The notes under the pieces: model-generated
What the model was told of the DNA's origin: nothing
What the model saw: the letters and a program-made list of their open reading frames with translations, nothing else
Databases searched by the model: none
Shown here: one piece after another, positions 1 through 8,174 of the stretch
How the letters are laid out: every line of letters begins with the position of its first letter
How positions within the stretch are numbered: the stretch's first letter is position 1
Position numbers and translations under genes: made by a program
NCBI GenBank assembly: GCA_028284865.1
Contig: JANQQV010000008.1
Coordinates: 62,001-126,000, forward strand
Direction of reading: 5' to 3'
Length of the DNA stretch: 64,000 bases
DNA from: Rhodothermales bacterium
Lineage (GTDB): Bacteria > Bacteroidota > Rhodothermia > Rhodothermales > UBA10348

Positions 1-398
1 AGGGATACCAGGCGACTCAAACTTTCGAGGTTGGCCGAACCGGTGGCGCTGACATTCCCATCCTGTTGGCCGAGATTTCCTTGCGCCAACCGCACCCGAC
101 GGAGACCGTCAATGGCTTCCTGGCTTCCCGGGTTGATCCGGATGACGCGCTCGAAATCACGGGCGGCACTCAGATAGTCCCGACGACCCTCGTGAGCCGT
201 TGCGCGCAGCAACAAAGGTCGTGTATCCGTGGATTCCGCGGTAATGATTTCATTGAGGATCACGATGGCTTCGCTGTAGCGAGCCTCTTCGATGAAATCC
301 TCTGCCCGTTCCTGTGCAACAAGATCCTGTGCCTGGACGGCAGCAGGAAGCGTCAGGAGCAGACAGCAAAACGATATGATTCCGGCAAGGTGGCGCAT
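1..398 (-). CDS. Secreted TPR-repeat protein (N-terminal part, cut by window edge)
   Basis: Reading the minus strand from the ATG at 398 gives an open frame running off the left edge, 132 codons so far. The first ~23 residues are a Sec signal peptide: MRH, then a hydrophobic stretch, then AVQAQ before the mature start QDLVAQ. What follows looks like two TPR helical pairs (around AEDFIEEARYSEAIVILNEI and DYLSAARDFERVIRINPGS), the second with the usual Asn-Pro-Gly turn. TPR proteins are scaffolds, so this is probably a periplasmic or outer-membrane-associated assembly protein, but no function can be assigned from this fragment. It points the same way as the KaiC-like gene, 76 bases downstream of that gene's stop codon. 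Confidence 0.72.
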   Translation of the reverse strand, partial: MRHLAGIISFCCLLLTLPAAVQAQDLVAQERAEDFIEEARYSEAIVILNEIITAESTDTRPLLLRATAHEGRRDYLSAARDFERVIRINPGSQEAIDGLRRVRLAQGNLGQQDGNVSATGSANLESLSRLVS

Positions 399-474
399 GG
401 TTGCGTTCGGGTTCGATCATGTCAGGGTATCCGGTATCGGTTGTCGACCGGTTCCCCTATCGCTGAACCGGGGT

Positions 475-2163
475 TCAGGCTTGGTCTAGCGCGTAGCTGA
501 GGAATTCAGGGGCTGTTTTGAATGGACGACCGTCCGGGACGACGATGGCGGAAACCGAATGGAGCAAGTGATCAGCCTGCTGGGGGCTTTCGGCCCGCAG
601 ACGATCCTTCAGGCGTGCGAAGAAGGACTGAGCCTCCTCGGCACGACTGTTTCCAAGCAGAACGACCATGCGTTCGACGTCGGGAAGGGCCAGCATGTCA
701 TCCACCGGTCCGAGCTCAGCACGGACCAGGTCCATGAGGAAATCGAAATCGAATGGGCGGACTTGCTGGCTTGATCGGTCCATTCTGAGAGCAAGCAGCA
801 GGAAGGGCTGGTGCATCGTTTCCCGGTCGGCAAACGTCTGATCCAGTTTCTGCTGGAAGGCAGCACGGTTCGTGTAGTCGACCTCGACATGCATGGGAGA
901 CTGGGCTCCAGCGTCAGGGCCGGCCGCAGGCGCGTGCTCAGCGGTGTCCTCAGAGAAGGGTGATGCAGACTGAGGGGGTGCCGGAGGCGTCTGCATCGGG
1001 GGTGTCGCCGGCTGAGGGGGAGGTGCCGGTGACGGTTGGAATGTTGGCGGAGGAGTCGGCGCCGCAGGAGACTGCGGGGCGAATTCCTGGTTACCTGCCG
1101 CTGGCGGGCTGCCCGCTGACGTCTGGAAGGTCGGCGGAAGCGACTGATCGGTCGAACCCGGCTGGGACGACGGGCTGGCCGGAGTCGGCGCAGCGGAAGG
1201 CTGCGGCTCGAACGGCTGGGCAGGTTGTTCGAATGCTTGCTGTACCGATGGGCTCGGCTGATAAGGATTCTGGGGCTGCGAGGGCTGCTGAGTTGGTGCA
1301 GGCGCAGGAATCGGAACCGTCGGGCTGAATCCAGCTGAGAACCCGGAAGAAGAATCCTCTTCCTCGTTCGGAGTGAAAATGAAGCTGTCGTCCTCCTGCT
1401 CGGGCTCAGAAGCTTCTGGCTCGGGAGGCGTGGCCGGCGCGGCGGGAGCCTGCGTCTGAACCACGAGATCTTCCAGATCCCAGTAGTCAACCACCTGGCG
1501 CTTGATGTGCCCGATGTGAGGGATCAGGGAAATACGACGTTTGGTCGTCGATGGACTGTCTTCGCCCAGCTCGATGCGGATACTGCCCGTCATCTGGCTG
1601 GCCATGAATTCGATTACACGAGCAGACTGCTGGTTCGCCGGCTCCGGCATCACCAAAATCGTGGTCGTGTCGAGCGAATCAATCTGCTCGAGGAACTGGA
1701 TGAACTCGTTGCGGAACCGGTCATAGGAGCGGAAGGCGACGAACGGCATGAAGTCGTTCATGACCAGACGCGTCGGGCGGTGCTGGCGGATCAACGTTAC
1801 GAGATCCCAGAGGGCGCGGGAGACGCCGTCATCGCCCATGTTCTGCAGATTCATCAACGGGGGAACGCGAACGAGTCGGACGATACCTGAATCGTAGGAT
1901 TCCCGGAGATTGAATCCGATCGAGGCCGCCTGGATCATCAGATCCTTCTGGCGATCGGGAGAAACAAAAAGGGTCGGTTCGCCAAGCGCTGCGCCCGTGC
2001 GAGCAAACATGAGGGTAAGAAGCCCTCGGCCGCTGGCAGCGCGACCATACACCAGATAAGAACCGCCACGATACAGTCCACCCCAGGCGTTATCGATGAC
2101 ATCGATGCCGGATAGATGTTTCGGAGCGAAATTCACTGGCGATGCAGATGAAGCGTTCATCAT
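475..2163 (-). CDS. KaiC/RAD55-like protein with degenerate P-loop, P/Q-rich linker and GGDEF-like C-terminal domain
   Basis: A 562-residue protein when started at the Met-Met pair at 2163; the frame is open to 2490 but the extra ~109 codons carry no recognisable domain. Residues ~15-235 have a KaiC/RAD55-type RecA fold: LSGIDVIDNAWGGLYRGGS leads into the P-loop, then a Walker B-like strand TRLVMNDF (~131-138). The P-loop reads GRAASGRG (40-47), so the usual GK[ST] is replaced by Arg-Gly, which should weaken or abolish ATP hydrolysis. Residues ~236-420 are a disordered Pro/Gln/Ala/Ser linker with an acidic patch. The last ~140 residues (from about MHVEVDYTNRAAF) follow the spacing of a GGDEF fold, with LPDVERM where GG[DE]EF should be, so no cyclase activity is expected. 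I infer a signalling or scaffold role; the partner is unknown. Confidence 0.75.
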   Translation of the reverse strand: MMNASSASPVNFAPKHLSGIDVIDNAWGGLYRGGSYLVYGRAASGRGLLTLMFARTGAALGEPTLFVSPDRQKDLMIQAASIGFNLRESYDSGIVRLVRVPPLMNLQNMGDDGVSRALWDLVTLIRQHRPTRLVMNDFMPFVAFRSYDRFRNEFIQFLEQIDSLDTTTILVMPEPANQQSARVIEFMASQMTGSIRIELGEDSPSTTKRRISLIPHIGHIKRQVVDYWDLEDLVVQTQAPAAPATPPEPEASEPEQEDDSFIFTPNEEEDSSSGFSAGFSPTVPIPAPAPTQQPSQPQNPYQPSPSVQQAFEQPAQPFEPQPSAAPTPASPSSQPGSTDQSLPPTFQTSAGSPPAAGNQEFAPQSPAAPTPPPTFQPSPAPPPQPATPPMQTPPAPPQSASPFSEDTAEHAPAAGPDAGAQSPMHVEVDYTNRAAFQQKLDQTFADRETMHQPFLLLALRMDRSSQQVRPFDFDFLMDLVRAELGPVDDMLALPDVERMVVLLGNSRAEEAQSFFARLKDRLRAESPQQADHLLHSVSAIVVPDGRPFKTAPEFLSYALDQA

Positions 2164-2517
2164 GAACCGTGGTAGAGTAGTGCGGAACCGGTCGGCTTGT
2201 GGGGTGCCGGCGGCGGATTGCCTGTCCCCAAAAGCCGTGCCATCTCTGCACCAACCTCTCAAAACCACCTCAGAAGGCCGTTTTGGAAGGCTTACGAGCG
2301 TGAAAGATCCCGATTTGAGACCAGATCCCCCCGAATTGAGATGATCTGGGCTCTTTTTGGGCCTCCACATACCGGGCATCGGCCTGAAATGCGGCTTGTT
2401 AACCTTTTTTGTGATCATTTCTGCAGATCGATAAAAATTGGTCCGATCCTTGTAATGCACGTAGGTCCATAACCGGATCACCCGGATCAACCAGACCGAT
2501 CAACCGATCTCCTCACC
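2164..2517. other. Intergenic region between divergent genes
   Basis: About 350 bases separate the KaiC-like gene (minus) and the PQQ lipoprotein gene (plus), so both promoters should lie here. The stretch 2395-2445 is AT-rich, with a T6 run and ATAAAAATT, unlike its surroundings. I found no pair of hexamers close enough to a sigma-70 consensus to call. The minus frame stays open through most of it, so an upstream start at 2490 for the KaiC-like gene cannot be excluded. Confidence 0.4.
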
Positions 2518-4389
2518 ATGACCACTGTGCTTCATCCTTCTGCGCGCCGCCAGGGAGTCCTCCCCCTCCTGCTGGTTGCCATGATGGTACTGTTCTCGGG
2601 ATGCGACATCTTTGGTACCGCCATTGATGAGCGTGCCCCGCGACTGAACATCGTCACTCCGTACGACGACGCGTTTGTCGCCGGAAAGAATCTTTTGATC
2701 AGCGTTGCCGCCGAAGCGCTCGGCGAAGACAACTGGGTATCCTACGTGACCGTCAATATGAACGGGGAGCAAGCCGGCACGGCTGAGTTCGACGGTACGT
2801 ATTACAATCTCCGGTTGAACACCATGGACTTCGAAGACGGGATCTACCGGATTGAAGCCATCGCCTTCGACCGCTACCAGGCGCGCGGCATCTCATCGCC
2901 GATCCTGGTCACCTTCCAGAACCACTCGGAAGGACCTGGGCCACGCTCCAGCATCACGGACCCGACGGACTCCGAAGAGTTGTTCGGTGTGCTGCGCATC
3001 GTAGCCCGCCCTGATCCCGGTGAGCCGTTCGTATCCCGCATGGACCTGCTCGTGAACGGCGTGCCAGTCATGAGCGAAGACACGCCCATTGCCGGCGATA
3101 CATTTGTATTCAATTATGACACGGACCAGTTGGCCCTCGGCGAACACACCCTGGAGGTGAAAGCCTACAGCGGCCCGACCGTGTTCCGGATCTCCGAAGC
3201 CGTTTCCATCTTCCGCATCGAAGACGATGGCAGCAACGAGGGTCGCCCGGGAACGCTGCGTTGGAAAACACCCGGTATCACCGGGGATGTCGACGGAGCG
3301 CCTGCCGTTGGCTTCAACAATGACATTTATATAGGGTCAACCGATCAGAAGGTATTTGCCTTCTCCCCATCGGGTGCTCTGAAGTGGACCTATGAAACCA
3401 AAGGGTCCATTGACACCTCCCCTCTCGTTGGCAACAACGAGGACGTCTTCATCACCGGATCCGGCGGTCGTCTGTACGGCCTGAGTTCGGATGGTGATCG
3501 TCGCTGGGGATGGGACAACCACTACAACACCGGCGCCATCGTCCGCTCTACCCCCTCCATGGGGTCAGACGGGACCATCTATTTTGGTGATTCCAATGGC
3601 CGGCTCCACGCGGTCAGCTCATTCGACGGGTTGAAGCCCTCTACCGGATTCTGGCCTGTGGACGTCACCGCTGGTGAATTCGTCACGCCTCCCGTCATCG
3701 GACGCGACCGGACGATTTACATCGCGGCCACGGACGGCCATGTTTATGCCTACGACCCGGATGGCGTGCGCGTCTTCAAGACGTCAGCGAATATTGGAAG
3801 CGTCATGGTCGGTATGGCCATGATCGAACGCGAAGTGTCAGTCACCCTGCCAACGGGTGATGTGCGCACCACGACAGCTGTTGTGCTCTACGTTGTATCC
3901 AACAACGGTTTACTGTATGCGCTTTCGGGCGAAGACGGATCCGTTCTCTGGAGCTATCCACTGACAGGCCCGTTGCGCAGCGCGCCAGTAGTCGGACCTG
4001 ATGGTACGATCTACGTGGGCACCAGCACGGGTCTCATCGCCCTGAACGAAGATGTGGATACGTTCACACCGCGTCTGCGCTTTGTCCACGTGGCACCTGA
4101 TGTCGGTACACCTGTCATCGATTCGAATTCGACGATCTACTTCATGTCGGACAAGACCTTGATGGCCATTCACCCGAACAACCTGCCTGAGTGGACTTAC
4201 CCGATCAACTCGTACGCAGATGGGCCATTGACCATCACGCGTGACGGTGCGCTCCTGGTTGCAGCTGAGAACGGTTACCTCTACGCCATTGAAACAGGTT
4301 CGGTCGGACTGAACCCTGAGCAGTGGCCGACCTTCCAGCGGAATGCGCGCCACACGGGACGATTGGGTATCGACGCAACTGACGGATAG
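2518..4389 (+). CDS. Lipoprotein with Ig-like domains and PQQ-type beta-propeller
   Basis: 623 residues. The N-terminus is a lipoprotein signal with lipobox FSGC (about residues 26-29). Residues ~40-125 and ~140-230 look like two Ig-like beta-sandwich domains, each with the DGxYxIEAxAFD / LxxGEHTLEVKAYSG pattern typical of bacterial Ig modules. From ~245 to the end there are about eight repeats with the PQQ-enzyme signature (for example GTIYFGDSNGRLHAVSS, DGTIYVGTSTGLIALNE, DGALLVAAENGYLYAIE), i.e. a propeller of the PQQ_2 family. No residues diagnostic of a quinoprotein dehydrogenase are evident, so I take it as a structural or binding propeller. BamB has a similar lipoprotein-plus-propeller plan but lacks the Ig domains and is shorter, so I do not call it BamB. 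Probably outer-membrane anchored. Confidence 0.85.
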   Translation: MTTVLHPSARRQGVLPLLLVAMMVLFSGCDIFGTAIDERAPRLNIVTPYDDAFVAGKNLLISVAAEALGEDNWVSYVTVNMNGEQAGTAEFDGTYYNLRLNTMDFEDGIYRIEAIAFDRYQARGISSPILVTFQNHSEGPGPRSSITDPTDSEELFGVLRIVARPDPGEPFVSRMDLLVNGVPVMSEDTPIAGDTFVFNYDTDQLALGEHTLEVKAYSGPTVFRISEAVSIFRIEDDGSNEGRPGTLRWKTPGITGDVDGAPAVGFNNDIYIGSTDQKVFAFSPSGALKWTYETKGSIDTSPLVGNNEDVFITGSGGRLYGLSSDGDRRWGWDNHYNTGAIVRSTPSMGSDGTIYFGDSNGRLHAVSSFDGLKPSTGFWPVDVTAGEFVTPPVIGRDRTIYIAATDGHVYAYDPDGVRVFKTSANIGSVMVGMAMIEREVSVTLPTGDVRTTTAVVLYVVSNNGLLYALSGEDGSVLWSYPLTGPLRSAPVVGPDGTIYVGTSTGLIALNEDVDTFTPRLRFVHVAPDVGTPVIDSNSTIYFMSDKTLMAIHPNNLPEWTYPINSYADGPLTITRDGALLVAAENGYLYAIETGSVGLNPEQWPTFQRNARHTGRLGIDATDG

Positions 4390-4449
4390 GTCAGACGGAT
4401 TCAGGCCCGGTCCACCAGGACCCAGTGAACCCGGAATCCAACCTCCCTC

Positions 4450-5097
4450 TTATTGGGCGAACGTATCTGCCGACATGCTGATCTGAACCGGTTCCGACTG
4501 GTCCAGAAGTTGACCGTCCGTGTCGAAGGCCAGAATCCAAAGTCGATCCGACGTGCTTCCCTCGACCAGGGCCAGATCGCTCAGATTGATTGATTCGATC
4601 GTGGACATGCCCACGATGGATGCTTCGCCGGCGCGGTTGTCGTACCCCATAACATGGTAAAGGGTAGCGCCGGGAACGGCATCCCATTGCAGCGCCATGG
4701 CATCACCCTCCACGACCGGAGCCCATACCGGATCCACGACGAGTCCCTGAAGCCGTGAGGTGTTCATGGCCATCAGGGCCACAATGACCGTCAGTACAAG
4801 TACCGCCCCGGCAAACAATGCCGTGACCTTCCAGTAGTTGCGGTCCTCAGTTGGCGCCACCGATCGCTCGATACGACCTTTCGAAAGAGGCAGTCGAGCC
4901 GGCTCGGGGAGTTCCTGACTGGAACCGTCTCCTGACTCTGCAGCATCAAGCGCCTCCTGGGCCATGGCCAGCAGATCACGCGCACGATCGTGCCCGGTCA
5001 GGTAAGAAATGATTTCGCGTCGAAGATCATCAGGGAGCTCGCCGCTCAAAAAAGCGGCGAGGATGTACTCCTCCGACGGTTCCAGAGGTCTAGACAT
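4450..5097 (-). CDS. Single-pass membrane protein, anti-sigma-like N-terminus
   Basis: 215 residues. The N-terminus (SEEYILAAFLSGELPDDLRREIISYLTGHDRARDLL) resembles the helical, His/Cys-poor version of anti-sigma-factor zinc-finger domains: a short acidic helix pair that ends in a recruitment-like helix. There is one transmembrane segment at ~90-112 (YWKVTALFAG onward). The C-terminal ~100 residues, expected outside the cytoplasm, have a fibronectin-III-like pattern (ALQWDAVPGATLYHVMGYD, then RLWILAFDTDGQLL). No zinc ligands are visible and no sigma factor gene is adjacent, so the anti-sigma assignment is only by architecture. It converges on the PQQ lipoprotein with a 60-base gap. Confidence 0.6.
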   Translation of the reverse strand: MSRPLEPSEEYILAAFLSGELPDDLRREIISYLTGHDRARDLLAMAQEALDAAESGDGSSQELPEPARLPLSKGRIERSVAPTEDRNYWKVTALFAGAVLVLTVIVALMAMNTSRLQGLVVDPVWAPVVEGDAMALQWDAVPGATLYHVMGYDNRAGEASIVGMSTIESINLSDLALVEGSTSDRLWILAFDTDGQLLDQSEPVQISMSADTFAQ

Positions 5098-5267
5098 GTA
5101 GGGTGCACCATGCGGTGCGGGCGGTAGTGTGTGTCCACTGTATCAATACGAGACATTCTGCCCGATTCGTGGTGACTGGCCGACTTTTACATCAAAAGTG
5201 CGATGAACTGTGGCGAATCATCCACACCGCTTGAACGCAACAGTCATCGCCCTCATATTGCGCCGTC

Positions 5268-6923
5268 ATGGATCAGGATCTTCACTCCATACAGCAAGCG
5301 CGCTCGCTCCTGCGGAAATCGCGGAAGGCATGGGAAGCCTACCACACCTTCGACCAGGAGAAGGTGGACGCCGTCGTTCGGGCCATGGTCCGGGCGGGCA
5401 TCGACGCATCAGAGCGGCTGGCTTTCATGGCGGCTAAGGAGACCGGTTTCGGCCGCGTGGAGTCGAAGATCCAGAAGAACCTTTTCGCCACCCGCACACT
5501 TTCTGAGCGGATGCGCGGCATGAAGACATGCGGCATCATCAATACGACGCATGACGGCAAGGTGTGGGAGATTGCCAACCCGATGGGCATTGTAGCCGCA
5601 TTGGTCCCATCGACCAATCCCACGTCGACCGCCATGTACAAAGCCATCATCGCAGCAAAAGCTCGATGTGGCGTTGTGCTGAGCCCGCACCCACGAGCCA
5701 AAGACTGCACGCTCGAAGCGCTTCGTGTGGTAGCGACTGCCGCCTACCGAGCGGGCGCTCCCGAGGGCTTGTTCGGCTGCATGACGGCCATTTCGATTGA
5801 AGGGACCAATGCCCTGATGGAGGATCCGGAAACCGATGTGATCCTTGCCACTGGTGGTGGTGCGATGGTCAAAGCCGCTTATTCGAAAGGAAAGCCGGCC
5901 TTCGGCGTGGGATCCGGGAACGTACCCGTCTACGTGGACCGCTCGGCGGACTGTGTCAAGGCCGCGAAGGACATCACATACGGCGTGTCTTTTGACTGGG
6001 GAACCCTGTGCTCGACCGAGCGCAGCATTGTGGCTGATCAACCGGCATTGTCACGATTGAAAACAGCCTTGATCGCGGAGGGAGCGTACTTCACGGATGC
6101 CTCGGAGACCGATATGCTGCGTCGCTATGTCGTGCCAGGCGGACGCCTCAACATCGATCAGGTCGGCAAGTCGCCGGCCGAAATCGCTCGAGGTGCAGGT
6201 TTCGATGTCCCTGATTCGACGCGTGCCCTGGTTGCCCAGGTCAGCAAAGTCGGAAAGCAGGAACCGCTGTCCATGGAGACCCTCTCCCCGATCCTCAGCC
6301 TGTTTGTGGAAGATGGATGGCAGGCCGGGTGCGAACGATGCAAGGAAATCCTCGACTTCGGTGGAATCGGCCACACGCTCGGGATCCACGCCGGAAATGA
6401 GCGCATCATCCGGGAATTCGCCTTGCAGAAACCGGCCATGCGCATTGTCGTGAACTCGGTCTGCGCCCTCGGTTCGGTCGGGTTCACAACGGCCCTCTTC
6501 CCGGCCATGACGCTTGGTCCAGGCACGATTGGTGGATCCATCACCGGGGACAATATTTCCCCCATGCATCTGCTGAACATCAAGCGGGTCGCGTTCGAAA
6601 CGGCTCCGATCAATCCTCCGCAGCATTCACGCAAGGATCCGGCCAGCCCTCCCCCTGCCCAGCGAGCGACTTCTGCTACCGAACCCGCTATCTCGACCGC
6701 GGGCGGACCTCCTGTACCGTGGATGGAATCCGTGGAAGCCCGGCTCCGTGAGCGGACCAGTGGAAGCCCGAAGAAACGCCTGACGCCACCCAAAAGCGGA
6801 CAACCCGCTGATCCTGTACCGAACGCCTCCTCTTCAGGTGCTTCGGACACCCAGACTTCATCAGATCCCGGCCTCTCCCAGGACCGGATTGATCAGATTG
6901 CTGCGCAATACCGAAAAAGCTGA
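5268..6923 (+). CDS. Acylating (CoA-dependent) aldehyde dehydrogenase with extended C-terminal tail
   Basis: 551 residues. The first ~447 residues form an ALDH of the acylating clade (EutE/PduP, AdhE N-terminal half, SauS): PMGIVAALVPSTNPTS, ILATGGGAMVKAAYSKGKP, and catalytic Cys248 in SFDWGTLCSTERS. In the better-known members the segment before the Cys is DNGxxC; here it is DWG. The enzyme would convert an aldehyde plus CoA and NAD(P)+ to acyl-CoA, or the reverse; the substrate cannot be told. Residues ~448-551 are not part of the fold: a Pro/Ser/Thr/Ala-rich linker, an amphipathic segment (WMESVEARLRERTSG), more linker, and a final amphipathic helix (LSQDRIDQIAAQYRKS). This resembles microcompartment encapsulation tails, but no shell gene lies in the window. 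It stands alone between oppositely oriented or unrelated genes. Confidence 0.85.
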   Translation: MDQDLHSIQQARSLLRKSRKAWEAYHTFDQEKVDAVVRAMVRAGIDASERLAFMAAKETGFGRVESKIQKNLFATRTLSERMRGMKTCGIINTTHDGKVWEIANPMGIVAALVPSTNPTSTAMYKAIIAAKARCGVVLSPHPRAKDCTLEALRVVATAAYRAGAPEGLFGCMTAISIEGTNALMEDPETDVILATGGGAMVKAAYSKGKPAFGVGSGNVPVYVDRSADCVKAAKDITYGVSFDWGTLCSTERSIVADQPALSRLKTALIAEGAYFTDASETDMLRRYVVPGGRLNIDQVGKSPAEIARGAGFDVPDSTRALVAQVSKVGKQEPLSMETLSPILSLFVEDGWQAGCERCKEILDFGGIGHTLGIHAGNERIIREFALQKPAMRIVVNSVCALGSVGFTTALFPAMTLGPGTIGGSITGDNISPMHLLNIKRVAFETAPINPPQHSRKDPASPPPAQRATSATEPAISTAGGPPVPWMESVEARLRERTSGSPKKRLTPPKSGQPADPVPNASSSGASDTQTSSDPGLSQDRIDQIAAQYRKS

Positions 6924-6965
6924 TTTTCGGACGGGCCCAATACGAGGGATCTTCGCATCCCCAAA

Positions 6966-6995
6966 TTGACTCGGGTTGGCCCCAAACGGTATATT
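6966..6995 (+). promoter_or_regulatory. Sigma-70-type promoter of efp
   Basis: TTGACT at 6966-6971, an 18-base spacer and TATATT at 6990-6995 give a close match to the housekeeping promoter consensus. The expected transcription start near 7002-7003 leaves a leader of about 41 bases before the efp ATG at 7044. It is one of the best matches I found and suggests this organism's main sigma factor reads ordinary -35/-10 elements. Because efp, accB, accC and gcvH follow closely, it may drive them all. Confidence 0.6.
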
Positions 6996-7043
6996 CTCCG
7001 CTCTATTCGCTTTTTCAAACAGACCTCTACACTGGGTTTCCCC

Positions 7044-7613
7044 ATGGCAGACACCAGCGATTTCCGGAACGGCTTCACCATGGAATGGAACAATGGAATC
7101 TGGTCCATTGTCGAGTTTCAGCACGTCAAACCGGGTAAAGGTGGCGCATTCGTGCGCACGAAACTGAAGAACGTCGCCAATGGCAAAGTCGTGGACAACA
7201 CGTTCCGGGCCGGCGAAAAAGTGAATGAGGTCCGCGTCGAGCGTCGCTCATTCCAGTTCCTTTACGAGGATGATCTCGGACTCCATTTCATGAACACCGA
7301 CACTTACGAGCAGATCAATCTGCCAGTCGCTGCTGTTTCCGGAAGGGAATTCATCAAGGAAGGCGCCAACATCGACATTCTGATGCACTCCGAAACAGAG
7401 CAGCCGCTCACAACCGAAATTCCGAATGCGGTCGAGCTGCTCGTCACCCAGTGCGATCCTGGTCTGAAGGGCGATACGGCTACCGGAGCAACCAAACCCG
7501 CAACGCTCGAAAGTGGCGCCACGGTCCAGGTACCGCTGTTCATCAACGAAGGCGACGTAATCCGGGTTAATACGGACAAAGGAGATTACATTACCCGCGT
7601 CACCGCTGGTTGA
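7044..7613 (+). CDS. efp: Translation elongation factor P
   Basis: 189 residues, the normal length of EF-P. The start at 7044 ([15 protein letters not shown]) fits the family N-terminus; a longer open frame from 6966 runs over the promoter and is rejected. Domain I carries the tip loop [16 protein letters not shown] with Lys32 at the position that is modified (beta-lysylated in E. coli, other modifications elsewhere); the two OB domains follow ([40 protein letters not shown]). EF-P enters the ribosomal E site and relieves stalling at polyproline stretches, which this genome uses (see the proline-rich linker of the KaiC-like protein). No EpmA/EpmB or EarP gene is in the window. The accB gene follows after 73 bases. 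Confidence 0.97.
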   Translation: MADTSDFRNGFTMEWNNGIWSIVEFQHVKPGKGGAFVRTKLKNVANGKVVDNTFRAGEKVNEVRVERRSFQFLYEDDLGLHFMNTDTYEQINLPVAAVSGREFIKEGANIDILMHSETEQPLTTEIPNAVELLVTQCDPGLKGDTATGATKPATLESGATVQVPLFINEGDVIRVNTDKGDYITRVTAG

Positions 7614-7686
7614 ACCCCACCGGAAGACGCCCTTTGGCCTTCCGTCCCACGCTGACTACGCACCCACAGTAGCGAGAGGAATCCAC

Positions 7687-8160
7687 ATGGATCTGAAACA
7701 CCTTCGAGAAGTGCTCGAGCTGGTTGCCGAGTGTGATGTTTCCGAAGTAGAGATTGAAGAAGAGGATCTTCGACTCGTCATCCGTAAACATGCACCCGTT
7801 GCGGCTCCGCAGGTCACCTACGCAGCCGTACCTCCGCCAGCTGCTGCACCGGCCCCCGCTGCGGCTCCAGCGCCTGCTGCTCCCGCTGCCGAAGCTGCCG
7901 CTGAGCCTGTTGCCCCCAGCGGAACAGAAGTGCGAGCTCCCATCGTTGGGACCTTCTACTCCGCTCCGAATCCGGACTCCGACGCCTATGTCAATGTTGG
8001 ACAGAAGGTCAGCGCCGGCGACACGCTCTGTATCATCGAAGCGATGAAGCTGATGAACGAAATCGAGAGCGAAGTCAGCGGAACGATCACGGCCATTCTG
8101 GTCGAGAACGGGACACCCGTTGAATTTGACCAGCCGCTGTTCGTCGTCGACCCGAGTTGA
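7687..8160 (+). CDS. accB: Acetyl-CoA carboxylase biotin carboxyl carrier protein
   Basis: 157 residues. A purine-rich ribosome-binding site (GCGAGAGGAAT) ends six bases before the ATG. The N-terminal ~40 residues ([20 protein letters not shown]) are the AccB oligomerisation/AccC-contact helix region, followed by an Ala/Pro linker (residues ~45-80) and the biotinyl domain with the biotinylation motif [12 protein letters not shown]; the Lys is the attachment site. AccB carries carboxybiotin from AccC to the carboxyltransferase during malonyl-CoA formation for fatty acid synthesis. The stop codon overlaps a possible TTG start of accC. The efp-accB-accC order is a widely conserved neighbourhood. 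Confidence 0.97.
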   Translation: MDLKHLREVLELVAECDVSEVEIEEEDLRLVIRKHAPVAAPQVTYAAVPPPAAAPAPAAAPAPAAPAAEAAAEPVAPSGTEVRAPIVGTFYSAPNPDSDAYVNVGQKVSAGDTLCIIEAMKLMNEIESEVSGTITAILVENGTPVEFDQPLFVVDPS

Positions 8161-8174
8161 ACGGAACTGCTCCC

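Noticed and set aside
609-1490. 293-codon Arg/Ser/Leu-rich frame overlapping the KaiC-like gene on the same strand
   Set aside because: It is the frame-shifted reading of the proline/glutamine-rich linker; low-complexity composition and no start context.
2164-2490. N-terminal extension of the KaiC-like protein to 2490
   Set aside because: The extra 109 residues have no domain-like features and cover the AT-rich divergent promoter region; kept only as an alternative start.
2518-4389. Naming the PQQ-propeller lipoprotein BamB because bamD is in the same window
   Set aside because: Two N-terminal Ig-like domains and the 623-residue length do not fit BamB, and the gene is 9 kb from bamD in a different neighbourhood.
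5268-6923. Calling a bacterial microcompartment locus
   Set aside because: Only the cargo-like aldehyde dehydrogenase is present; no shell protein, alcohol dehydrogenase or phosphotransacylase gene is in the window.
7614-7686. Terminator between efp and accB (GGAAG/CTTCC hairpin)
   Set aside because: The stem is only 5 bp and no T tract follows; it would not separate the genes.
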